DNA of 5,857 nt from Lachnospiraceae bacterium (GTDB lineage Bacteria; Bacillota; Clostridia; Lachnospirales; Lachnospiraceae), in NCBI GenBank assembly GCA_020860745.1, contig JAJBTR010000039.1, forward strand, positions 1 through 5,857. The letters are read 5' to 3'. Numbering within the stretch: position 1 is the stretch's first letter; the number at the start of each line of letters is the position of its first letter. Made by a program: the position numbers and the translations under genes. This document shows positions 1 through 5,854 of this stretch, piece after piece. The notes beneath the pieces were generated by a model. It saw nothing but the letters and a program-made list of their open reading frames with translations. It searched no databases and was not told where the DNA came from.

Positions 1-1
1 G

Positions 2-847
2 TTTCATTCGGACAAACAGATTCTTTCAAAATGCATTTATTATGTCAGTGTGGGATTCCTGACTAAAATTTTAATCACTTTAGCAACTCGATATTCGGGG
101 GGGAATATTTCATTTTCGCTTTTGTCTGATTATGGAATACCATGGTTCATGTTTGTACTTGCCGGATGCTGTGCATGCACTTATATCTTGCGAAATCAAA
201 ACAAGCGATATATACTATTGGCCTTTGTGGTTCTTTCTTTGTTTGCAGGTTATGATCAGAGTGTAGGCGATTATTTATATTTATCTCGTTTTATTGTATT
301 TTACCCATTTTATTTGTTGGGAAATATTTTAAAATCTCATCAAATTGTATCGTTTAAGCGTAAGCATACTTTACTTTGGATTCCGGCTGCTTGTATTGTC
401 GCTGTTTGGGGTTTCTTATGTTTAAAATATTTAGATAGATTATATATATTTCGAAAGCTATTTACTGGTCGCAATCCTTTTTACGAGGGGCTGCCTTTTA
501 CTGGTGCAATATCGCGAATGATTACCTATGGAATTTCCCTTTCATTATGTGTTGCTATTGTTTTGCTGGTGCCAAATAGAAAAATTTGTTTATTTTCGAG
601 AGTTGGAAAAAATACGATGCAGGTTTATGTATGGCATTGGCCAGTATTTGCTTTGCTAGATCATTACTTGCATGTTTCAGGGTTGGTTTTTGCAGGAAGG
701 GTTGGAAAGTTATTGTTCCTTTTTGCGGGTGTTTTGATTACAATATTGTTGGCAGTTATTCCTGTTTTTGCGTTCCCGATGAAACAGATTAAAAAAGCAA
801 TATACTGTAAATACCGGTCGATCACGACACACTGCACGGACAAATAA
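2..847 (+). CDS. Membrane acyltransferase (acyltransferase 3 / fucose 4-O-acetylase-like), 5' end outside window
   Basis: The reading frame is open from position 2 to the TAA at 845-847, so the gene begins upstream. A GTG at 50 could be called as a start, but it has no ribosome binding site and the sequence before it continues the same frame. The visible 281 residues are very hydrophobic, with about six or seven membrane segments. Family-like signatures are IPWFMFVLAG, the FYPFYLLGNILK stretch, and near the C-terminus VGKNTMQVYVWHWPVF, which matches the usual 'GKNT..vY..H' end of acyltransferase 3 proteins related to fucose 4-O-acetylase (NolL, COG3594). Known members O-acylate sugars of exported glycans at the cytoplasmic membrane. 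The N-terminal part expected to carry the catalytic His/Arg is not in view. Base composition is low (18 G/C of 60 at 241-300) compared with the next genes (32 of 60 at 2161-2220), suggesting a different origin. The substrate is unknown. The family call is fairly secure. Confidence 0.8.
   Translation, partial: FHSDKQILSKCIYYVSVGFLTKILITLATRYSGGNISFSLLSDYGIPWFMFVLAGCCACTYILRNQNKRYILLAFVVLSLFAGYDQSVGDYLYLSRFIVFYPFYLLGNILKSHQIVSFKRKHTLLWIPAACIVAVWGFLCLKYLDRLYIFRKLFTGRNPFYEGLPFTGAISRMITYGISLSLCVAIVLLVPNRKICLFSRVGKNTMQVYVWHWPVFALLDHYLHVSGLVFAGRVGKLLFLFAGVLITILLAVIPVFAFPMKQIKKAIYCKYRSITTHCTDK
97..103 (+). repeat. G7 homopolymer inside the acyltransferase gene
   Basis: Seven consecutive G bases lie in frame, encoding part of Tyr-Ser-Gly-Gly-Asn in the acyltransferase. 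The frame is intact at this length. A run of this size in an otherwise AT-rich gene is a possible slippage site, though shorter than most proven phase-variable tracts. Confidence 0.6.
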
Positions 848-861
848 GGCCACCATATCGG

Positions 862-896
862 TTGGCAAGGTCATGCGACAAGATACTCGCTATAAT
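862..896 (+). promoter_or_regulatory. Weak candidate promoter for the glycosyltransferase cluster
   Basis: A perfect TATAAT (891-896) lies about 70 bases before the glycosyltransferase start. The nearest -35-like hexamer, TTGGCA (862-867), is 23 bases away, longer than the usual 16-18, and there is no TG extended -10. The TATAAT is also part of the hairpin arm, so pairing there might interfere with or mimic a promoter. It is a tentative call; the cluster could instead be read through from upstream. Confidence 0.25.
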
Positions 897-931
897 GATA
901 ATTAGCACACTTTTGTGTGACTATCATTATA
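891..931. repeat. Imperfect inverted repeat (long hairpin) upstream of the glycosyltransferase
   Basis: The outer arms TATAATGA (891-898) and TCATTATA (924-931) are exact reverse complements. Inside them TAG/CTA and CACAC/GTGTG also pair around a TTTT loop at 911-914, with a TAAT bulge on the left arm and one unpaired A on the right. No T-run follows on the + strand, so it is not a normal terminator for the acyltransferase gene. It may be a leader hairpin, an operator-like site or a small repeat element. The left arm also contains a consensus -10 hexamer. Confidence 0.6.
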
Positions 932-965
932 CAGGAACCTGAAAAGGCAGAAAGTGAGGACAAGT

Positions 966-1936
966 ATGGATAAAGTGGCAGTTTTAATACCGTGCTACAA
1001 CGAAGCGAAAACCATTGAAAAAGTAGTATCAGATTACAAGAAAATACTGCCAGGGGGGTTATTTATGTCTATGATAATAACTCAACGGATGGAACTGGTG
1101 AGATTGCGTCAAAGGCGGGGGCGGTAGTCCGCCGTGAATATCAGCAGGGAAAGGGCAATGTTATCCGCAAGATGTTCCGTGAGATTGATGCGGAGTGCTA
1201 TCTGATGGTGGATGGCGACGACACGTATCCGGCAGAGTATGCGCCGGAGATGGTCCGCTGTGTGCTGAATCGAAAGGTAGATATGGTGGTGGGAGATCGA
1301 CTTTCCTCCACCTATTTTACGGAAAATAAGAGGCCGTTTCACAATTTCGGGAACAGCCTGGTCCGCAGGGCGATCAACCGTCTGTTCCGGAGTGATATCA
1401 AGGATATCATGACCGGGTATCGGGCGTTCAGCTACCAGTTTGTAAAAAGCTATCCGGTTCTCTCGAAAGGGTTTGAGATTGAGACGGAGATGAGCATTCA
1501 CGCCATTGATAAGAATATGCTCCTGGAAAATGTGGTCATTGAGTACCGGGACCGCCCGGAAGGAAGCGAGTCAAAGTTAAATACGTATTCCGATGGGATA
1601 AAGGTCCTGCGCACAATCCTCAGATTGTTTCGGAACTACCGTCCCATGGCCTTTTTTGGGGTAATCTCGGGGATATTGCTGGCGGTTGCCGCGGTGTTTT
1701 TCATCCCGATACTGGCGGAGTATATTAAAACGGGGCTGGTGCCGGATTTCCCGACGCTGATTGTCTGCGGGTTTGTGGCGATCGCGGCGATCCAGTCTTT
1801 CTTTTCGGGTCTGCTGTTGCATACGATCCGGCAGAAGAACCAGTCTGATTTTGAGATGAGGCTGATCGAGATCGAGGATCGAAAGAAAGCGTTGCTGCGG
1901 GAAGAGGAGAGTGTTTCGTATGACAGGATCGGATAA
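966..1936 (+). CDS. GtrB-like family 2 glycosyltransferase (polyprenyl-phosphate sugar synthase type), apparently frameshifted
   Basis: The start ATG at 966 has GTGAGGA (954-960) five bases upstream. This frame gives MDKVAVLIPCYNEAKTIEKV, a typical GT2 N-terminus, but ends at TAG 1125-1127. From about 1058 the homology continues in the -1 frame: D-N-N-S-T-D-G-T (1073-1096), the DGDDT metal/sugar-nucleotide site (1211-1225), the MTGYRAFS stretch, and E-Y-R-D-R-P-E-G-S with N-Y-R-P, all characteristic of the dolichol/polyprenyl-phosphate sugar synthase group. Adding one G to the G6 run at 1053-1058 restores a 323-residue protein, normal for the family, with DxD at residues 83-85 and two C-terminal membrane segments (about 228-252 and 264-287) followed by a charged tail. 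Such enzymes transfer a sugar from a nucleotide donor to a lipid phosphate at the inner membrane face. An annotation that ignores the break would show only 1172-1936, which lacks the N-terminal binding motifs. It overlaps the next gene by 17 bases. The sugar is unknown. The family is secure; whether the gene works in this cell is not. Confidence 0.85.
1053..1058 (+). other. Frameshift site: G6 run in the glycosyltransferase gene
   Basis: Six G bases separate the frame starting at 966 from the frame that carries the rest of the protein. With seven Gs the reading is ...Pro-Gly-Gly-Val-Ile-Tyr-Val-Tyr-Asp-Asn-Asn, which fits the family pattern. The change needed is exactly one base (+1 insertion, or a -1 ribosomal slip). 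It could be a real deletion, a length-variable tract, or a sequencing/assembly error in a homopolymer. Confidence 0.8.
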
Positions 1937-3905
1937 GATTGCGGCGATGCCCCGCAGATACAGGGACGGCGTCATCTGCCTGTTCCTCGGCATATTTCTC
2001 GCGTCTGTGTTTCTGGCATGCTACAGCATTCCCGAAGTGGCGGACGAGGATCTGGCGAACGGAACGATCGTGACAGTGCTTGCGGAGACGTCGCAGTGGC
2101 TGGATGGTTACGGGATCGTATGGACTTTCCTGGCGCTGGCGGTCGCCGTGGTGCTGTACTGGACATGGCTGCATTGGAAAAACCGGGAGGAAAAGCTGCA
2201 GTGGAGGCTGATCATCCTCTCGCTGGTGTTCGGTGCGGCAAACGTGGCGGGGCTGTGCATGTACAATATGGATGCGCTGCCGGTGTCGGTGGGAAAAGCG
2301 TGGATGGTTATGGCTGTTCTGTTCACAGTTGGCTGGGCGATTGCGTTTTATGTCGCGGCGTACTGGTTTCTCTGGCTTCTGGAACATAAGCTCTGTGTTT
2401 TGAGTTCGGACAGGGAGAAGGAGCAGTGGGACGGAAGCGTATCAGAAAGTGAGGCGAGGAGTGCAAAAAATGGCGCGGGGGCGCGGGGAGGCTGGAAACG
2501 TCTGGCTGCCGTGTTGGACTGCCATATCGGACTTGCCGCCTTTTTTGTGATTCTCCTGTGCTGGCTCCCGTGGATTATCCTGTATTACCCGGCGAGCATG
2601 GACAATGATGTTTACTGGATGCTGGCCTCATTTTTGGGCGATATTCCGAAAACGAATCATCATCCATGGTTTGCCTCCTGTGTCCTGGGCGTTTTCTATA
2701 AGCTCGGAGTCAGGCTGGGGAGTGAAAATCTCGGGATATTTCTCTTTGTCCTGGTCCGCGATATCCTGATCGCGGCAATCTATGCCGGGTGTGTGCGCCT
2801 GCTGAAAAAAAGCGGTGTGAGGAGAGCGGTTTGCGTGATCGCGCTGCTCTTTTACGCAGTGACGCCGGTCTGGGGCGCCTATGCGAAACACGCGTTTAAG
2901 GACACGTTTTCGGCGGCATTGTTCTGCCTCTACATTGTCAGTATGATCGTGCTGATCCGCAAAGTGAGGAGAGCGCAGGCTTCCACGTTGGATTTCCTCG
3001 GCTACGGCATCATTGCCCTGCTGACGTCTCTGTTTCGAAATAACTGTATTTACAGTGTTTTTCCGATCACCCTGCTTTTGCTGGTGTGGCTGCTGAAAAA
3101 GAGGGAGAGATGGTACCGCCTGCTGCTGGTCTTTGTCTGCCTGTGCATGTATTTTGTATACAACCAGTATATTTTCAATGTTGCGGGTGTCAGCAAAGGA
3201 GATCTGTCGGAGTCCATGTCCATTATGCTGCAGCAGACGGCGAGGACGATCAAATATCGCGGAGATGAGATCAGTGAGGAGGAGAGGGAGACCATTAATG
3301 GCTACCTGATTTATGATGAGCTGGCCGAGGTATACGATCCTATTCTCTCGGACCCGATCAAAAGCAGACTGCAGAGTGATCAGGAGGACGGGGCGACGGT
3401 CAATTATCTTACTACCTGGGCAAAGATGTTTTTTGAGTATCCGGTCACTTATCTGGAGGCGTTTGTGGGGCAGAGCTACGGTTATTACGCCTTTACCCCG
3501 AAGCATGAGTACTGGGAGGGCAACTGGAATGCCAATATGACGATTTTTGACTGGATCGGGTCAAACGGTTGGGACTACGGATACAACTTTTACTATGCCG
3601 GTGACTGGGAGTCGGCTCGCCAGGTCTTGGATAAGTGGGCGGATGTCTGGCAGGAGATACCGGTGCTGAATCTGACCAATACCATTGCCTTTTACACGTG
3701 GAGCATCGTGCTGATCGGGTATTATATCCGGAAAAAGAAGCGGTTCGGCGATCTGCTGCCGATTCTGGCGCTGCTCGTGATGGTCCTGACCTGTATGGCG
3801 TCGCCGGTCAATGACTGTTTCCGATACTACGCTCCTGTAGCGGCGTCGGCGCCGGCACTGCTTGCACTCCTGGACAAAAGGGAGAACGATGAAATCAAGA
3901 CTTGA
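1920..3905 (+). CDS. DUF6020-like multi-pass membrane protein, probable GT-C fold glycosyltransferase
   Basis: The ATG at 1920 is preferred over the in-frame GTG at 1911, because AGGAG (1905-1909) lies ten bases before 1920 but only one base before 1911. The protein has 661 residues and about 13-15 membrane segments. Four come before a charged loop (about 161-194). Then come TM5 ending in LPWIILYYPAS, an acidic M-D-N-D motif (Asp228, Asp230) and N-H-H-P-W (246-250) in the first outer loop, a KD motif at Lys327-Asp328, and several more helices. A large outer region carries MLQQTAR (436-442) and YDPILSDPIK (472-481), followed by three terminal helices ending near residue 650. I recognise this order (YYP..D, NHHP, KD, LQQ.AR, YDP..SDP.K) as the DUF6020 type seen in Lachnospiraceae; the name is from memory and no search was run. 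Acidic residues after the first luminal helix and the overall topology resemble GT-C enzymes, which use polyprenyl-linked sugars outside the membrane. It is translationally coupled to the GT2 gene upstream and overlaps the small gene downstream by 17 bases. The transferase role is inferred. Confidence 0.8.
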   Translation: MTGSDKIAAMPRRYRDGVICLFLGIFLASVFLACYSIPEVADEDLANGTIVTVLAETSQWLDGYGIVWTFLALAVAVVLYWTWLHWKNREEKLQWRLIILSLVFGAANVAGLCMYNMDALPVSVGKAWMVMAVLFTVGWAIAFYVAAYWFLWLLEHKLCVLSSDREKEQWDGSVSESEARSAKNGAGARGGWKRLAAVLDCHIGLAAFFVILLCWLPWIILYYPASMDNDVYWMLASFLGDIPKTNHHPWFASCVLGVFYKLGVRLGSENLGIFLFVLVRDILIAAIYAGCVRLLKKSGVRRAVCVIALLFYAVTPVWGAYAKHAFKDTFSAALFCLYIVSMIVLIRKVRRAQASTLDFLGYGIIALLTSLFRNNCIYSVFPITLLLLVWLLKKRERWYRLLLVFVCLCMYFVYNQYIFNVAGVSKGDLSESMSIMLQQTARTIKYRGDEISEEERETINGYLIYDELAEVYDPILSDPIKSRLQSDQEDGATVNYLTTWAKMFFEYPVTYLEAFVGQSYGYYAFTPKHEYWEGNWNANMTIFDWIGSNGWDYGYNFYYAGDWESARQVLDKWADVWQEIPVLNLTNTIAFYTWSIVLIGYYIRKKKRFGDLLPILALLVMVLTCMASPVNDCFRYYAPVAASAPALLALLDKRENDEIKT

Positions 3906-4203
3906 AAAAAACGGGAAAAATTTACGCAGTGCGGTGACCGGGTTTGATCCGGGCGCGGCTCTGGGTGCGATTTTGCTGACGCTGTTCATCACTTGGATTC
4001 CGCTTATCTTTGCGTGCTATTTCCTGAGCCGGAAGAATTGGGGCGGCATGATCTGTATGATGCCGGTGGCCGTCTCCTGGCTGACACAGTTTGCGGGTCC
4101 GATCGTGCTGTCTCGGTATATGGTGACATATGTATATGAGGTGCCGCTGCTTTTCGCCATGATTTTTTTGAGTAAAAAGAAAGGGCTGAGTGAGGAGGCA
4201 TAG
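3889..4203 (+). CDS. Small membrane protein resembling the C-terminal end of the preceding GT-C-like protein
   Basis: The start chosen is ATG 3889, with AAAAGGGAG just upstream (about 3876-3884); a TTG at 3862 in the same frame has no comparable site. The 104-residue product has a polar N-terminus (about 1-20) and about three hydrophobic segments. Residues 33-99 line up without gaps with residues about 591-657 of the protein encoded at 1920-3905: F-x-T-W, a spaced aromatic and K/R run, a hydrophobic stretch with L-T, then A-x-P or A-G-P, an R-Y, and P-x-L before a final basic cluster (for example VSWLTQFAGPIVLSRY beside VMVLTCMASPVNDCFRY). It may be a relic of a second, mostly deleted paralogue, or a small partner protein kept for its own role. 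It keeps a good ribosome binding site and overlaps the upstream gene by 17 bases, which argues that it is translated. No independent function is recognised. Confidence 0.65.
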   Translation: MKSRLEKNGKNLRSAVTGFDPGAALGAILLTLFITWIPLIFACYFLSRKNWGGMICMMPVAVSWLTQFAGPIVLSRYMVTYVYEVPLLFAMIFLSKKKGLSEEA

Positions 4204-4269
4204 AGCGGCGAAATACAATCATGTGCCGTTTTTGCATATGATATCATGAATGCAGAGGAGATATATCGG

Positions 4270-4725
4270 ATGAGAGAAGATATCTTTGACAAACTTATGA
4301 AGCTGCCGGGGCTGCGTGTACTCAATCCCTTTTATAAAAAGCATAAAGAAGTGTTGCTGTACCTGTTTTTCGGCGGCTGTGCCTTTGTGATCAGCATCGC
4401 CTCTTATGCCGTGGCAAATGTGACGTTCGGCATCAACGAACTGATCGCGAATATCATCTCCTGGGTGCTGGCAGTGCTGTTTGCCTTTTTTACCAACCGC
4501 GGATGGGTGTTTCAAAGTGAAACACATACAGCGATGGCATTCTGGAAGCAATTTGCTGAGTTTATCGGCGGAAGAGTCGCTACTTTGGTGGTGGAAGAAG
4601 CGATTATATTCGTCTTTATCACGTTGATGGGATTAAACAGTGTTGCGGTGAAGGTGGCAGCGCAGGTGGTGGTGATTGTACTGAACTATGTGATCAGTAA
4701 GTTCTGGGTGTTTAAAAAAGAGTAG
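4270..4725 (+). CDS. GtrA family membrane protein (candidate polyprenyl-linked sugar flippase)
   Basis: The product is 151 residues from ATG 4270, which has AGAGGAG (4254-4260) nine bases upstream. An in-frame ATG at 4246 would add eight residues but lacks a ribosome binding site. Four hydrophobic segments follow a basic N-terminal stretch. The first begins LLYLFFGGCAFVISIASY, matching the usual 'l.rFl.vGg' opening of GtrA (PF04138). The second is followed by F-F-T-N-R-x-W-V-F, a GtrA hallmark, and the last ends in N-Y-x-I-S-K-F-W-V-F-K, the typical family terminus. GtrA proteins are thought to help translocate undecaprenyl-phosphate-linked sugars across the cytoplasmic membrane. Its position 66 bases after the small membrane gene, in a cluster with a GtrB-like enzyme and a GT-C-like protein, supports that role here. 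The family assignment is strong; the flipped sugar is unknown. Confidence 0.92.
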   Translation: MREDIFDKLMKLPGLRVLNPFYKKHKEVLLYLFFGGCAFVISIASYAVANVTFGINELIANIISWVLAVLFAFFTNRGWVFQSETHTAMAFWKQFAEFIGGRVATLVVEEAIIFVFITLMGLNSVAVKVAAQVVVIVLNYVISKFWVFKKE

Positions 4726-4815
4726 ATTGAGTGGTATGGTTTTTCATGTGACCTGGAATTTGATGGCCTTCTGATCTGATTTTGCGTATCGATGGCTTTT
4801 TGACCACATTTTGGG

Positions 4816-4843
4816 TTGACAAATACACCATCTTTGTTAGAAT
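4816..4843 (+). promoter_or_regulatory. Sigma-A-type promoter for the Rpn-like gene
   Basis: A perfect -35 hexamer TTGACA (4816-4821) is separated by 16 bases from TAGAAT (4838-4843), one mismatch from the consensus -10. Transcription would start around 4850. It lies in the only substantial gap on the correct side of the downstream gene, about 170 bases before its start codon. This is among the better promoter matches in the window. Confidence 0.7.
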
Positions 4844-4845
4844 AC

Positions 4846-4869
4846 ACTCAAAGCATAAATTCTTTGAGT
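4846..4869. promoter_or_regulatory. Perfect 8-bp inverted repeat at the predicted transcription start
   Basis: ACTCAAAG (4846-4853) and CTTTGAGT (4862-4869) are exact reverse complements with an 8-base spacer. The repeat begins just after the -10 box and spans the expected start site. It could be a repressor operator or a 5' hairpin that protects the transcript. No T-run follows directly, so a terminator is unlikely. Confidence 0.5.
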
Positions 4870-5009
4870 TCCACAGGAGATTCTTCTATCTGTTTTTTTC
4901 AAATGTAGTCTGTGCTTTTATTTTCTGAATAATCAATACAAGCACGGATGCGGGGAAACAGGAAGATGCCTGATAGTTTTTTTATATTCCTTTTCACGCT
5001 GTCCGTGGA

Positions 5010-5016
5010 AAGGAGG
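5010..5016 (+). promoter_or_regulatory. Ribosome binding site fixing the TTG start at 5021
   Basis: AAGGAGG is a full-strength Shine-Dalgarno match four bases before TTG 5021. It decides the start in the absence of an early in-frame ATG; the first internal Met codons (residues 24-25) have no such site and would cut into the conserved YDDVYRTM region. Confidence 0.75.
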
Positions 5017-5020
5017 AACA

Positions 5021-5854
5021 TTGAAAAAGAATACGAAAAGACCGGAGCAGGCCTCTTCCGCAACGCCCTATGATGACGTATATCGGACGATGATGAATGA
5101 TTGCAGCCCGTTGCTGATCCCTGTCATCAACGAAGTGTTCGGCGAGCATTTTACCGGGAAAGAGGAGATCCGGTTTTCGCCAAACGAGCATTTTATCAAC
5201 CAGCAGGATGGCGGGGGAGCAAAGCGCATCACAGATTCAGCCTTTGCAATTATCGGGGTGAAGACGAAAAAATACCTCATGGAATGTCAGAGCACACCGG
5301 ACAACAGTATGCTGGTGAGAATCTTTGAATACGCCACACAGGTGGCTCTGGATGAGGGAAACATGATCGGGGATACCCTGCAGGTGGAAATTCCTAACTG
5401 TGCGGTTCTTTTTCTCCGGAGCAATAGAAACACACCGGATCTCATGCATCTGGAAATTACTGCAGCGGGCGGTACGCTCACCATTGATGTCCCGGTACTG
5501 AAAGTACTGCGGTATTCCCTGGATCGGATCTTTGAGAAAAAACTGTATTTTCTGCTCCCCTTCTACATTTTTACGCATGAAAAAGATCTCGCTGAATATG
5601 AGACAAACGAAGAAAAATTAGATGCGCTGAAAAAAGAATACGCTGTGATTATGGAGTGTCTCGATGCTCTTGCAGAAAACAAAGAGCTGAGTTACTATTA
5701 TAAGAAAATAATTGTAGAAATGGCTGCAAATGTAGTAGAAAACCTTGCAGCAAAGTATGACAGGGTGAGGGATGGAGTGAAATCTGTTATGGGCGGTAAA
5801 TTTTTGAATTATGAAGCGAAGACAATTTATCTTGAAGGTGTTGATAAAGTATAG
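5021..5854 (+). CDS. Rpn/PD-(D/E)XK nuclease-like protein of a Lachnospiraceae-type family
   Basis: The TTG start gives 277 residues, ending at TAG 5852-5854 only three bases before the window edge. The protein is soluble, with no membrane segment. The N-terminal conserved block is YDDVYRTMMNDCSPLLIPVI (17-36), followed by NEVFGEHFTGKEEI and F-x-P-N-E-H-F. A candidate nuclease core follows: I-T-D-S (Asp72), a predicted strand ending E-C-Q (Glu88, Gln90), and R-I-F-E-Y. This resembles the PD-(D/E)XK fold with an E-x-Q variant, as in Rpn (recombination-promoting nuclease / transposase-like) proteins. The C-terminal half is helical and charged (about 188-245) and ends with the family block YDRVRDGVKSVMGGK. 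As I recall the family, relatives run longer, with E-G-R-rich tails; this one stops soon after LEG, so the tail is short or lost. Family members occur as multiple copies per genome, and their cell role is poorly defined. The promoter and gap upstream suggest independent expression from the glycan cluster. Family recognition is from memory; enzymatic activity is inferred. Confidence 0.8.
   Translation: MKKNTKRPEQASSATPYDDVYRTMMNDCSPLLIPVINEVFGEHFTGKEEIRFSPNEHFINQQDGGGAKRITDSAFAIIGVKTKKYLMECQSTPDNSMLVRIFEYATQVALDEGNMIGDTLQVEIPNCAVLFLRSNRNTPDLMHLEITAAGGTLTIDVPVLKVLRYSLDRIFEKKLYFLLPFYIFTHEKDLAEYETNEEKLDALKKEYAVIMECLDALAENKELSYYYKKIIVEMAANVVENLAAKYDRVRDGVKSVMGGKFLNYEAKTIYLEGVDKV

Larger units (their letters stand above)
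4726..5020. other. AT-rich intergenic region between GtrA gene and Rpn-like gene
   Basis: No supported reading frame or RNA gene is seen in these 295 bases. The first 90 bases contain no clear rho-independent terminator for the glycan cluster. The middle holds a promoter and an inverted repeat, annotated separately. From the predicted transcription start near 4850 to the start codon at 5021, the transcript would have a leader of about 170 bases, with T-rich patches at 4892-4898 and 4977-4983. Confidence 0.6.

Noticed and set aside
1052..1058. Programmed -1 ribosomal frameshift at A-GGG-GGG
   Set aside because: A -1 slip would give the right protein, but the heptamer does not fit X-XXY-YYZ (the P-site tRNA would mispair on AGG), and no family precedent for frameshifting in GtrB-like enzymes is known to me. 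A one-base indel is simpler.
1725..2387. Open frame of 220 codons on the minus strand
   Set aside because: It spans two overlapping + strand genes with clear family motifs; its composition (many Arg, His, Pro, Gln) is typical of a reverse-strand artefact in GC-richer coding sequence.
2018..2389. Open + strand frame of 123 codons inside the GT-C-like gene
   Set aside because: It is Gly- and Ala-rich with no domain, and sits inside a gene whose own frame encodes clear membrane helices.
2628..3506. Open frame of 292 codons on the minus strand
   Set aside because: It lies wholly opposite the well-supported GT-C-like gene, is rich in Arg, Gln and His as expected for an antisense shadow, shows no recognisable domain and has no convincing ribosome binding site.
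4238..4247. Ten-base palindrome ATGATATCAT before the GtrA gene
   Set aside because: Short AT-rich palindromes are expected by chance; it is not in a promoter-like context and overlaps an unused ATG.
4726..4815. Possible rho-independent terminator after the GtrA gene
   Set aside because: Several T-runs and a repeated GATGGC are visible, but no stem of adequate length is directly followed by a T-tract.
4959..4983. Small hairpin CAGG/CCTG followed by a T7 run, terminator-like
   Set aside because: The stem has only four base pairs, is separated from the T-run by four bases, and lies in the leader of the next gene, so it is too weak to call as a terminator.
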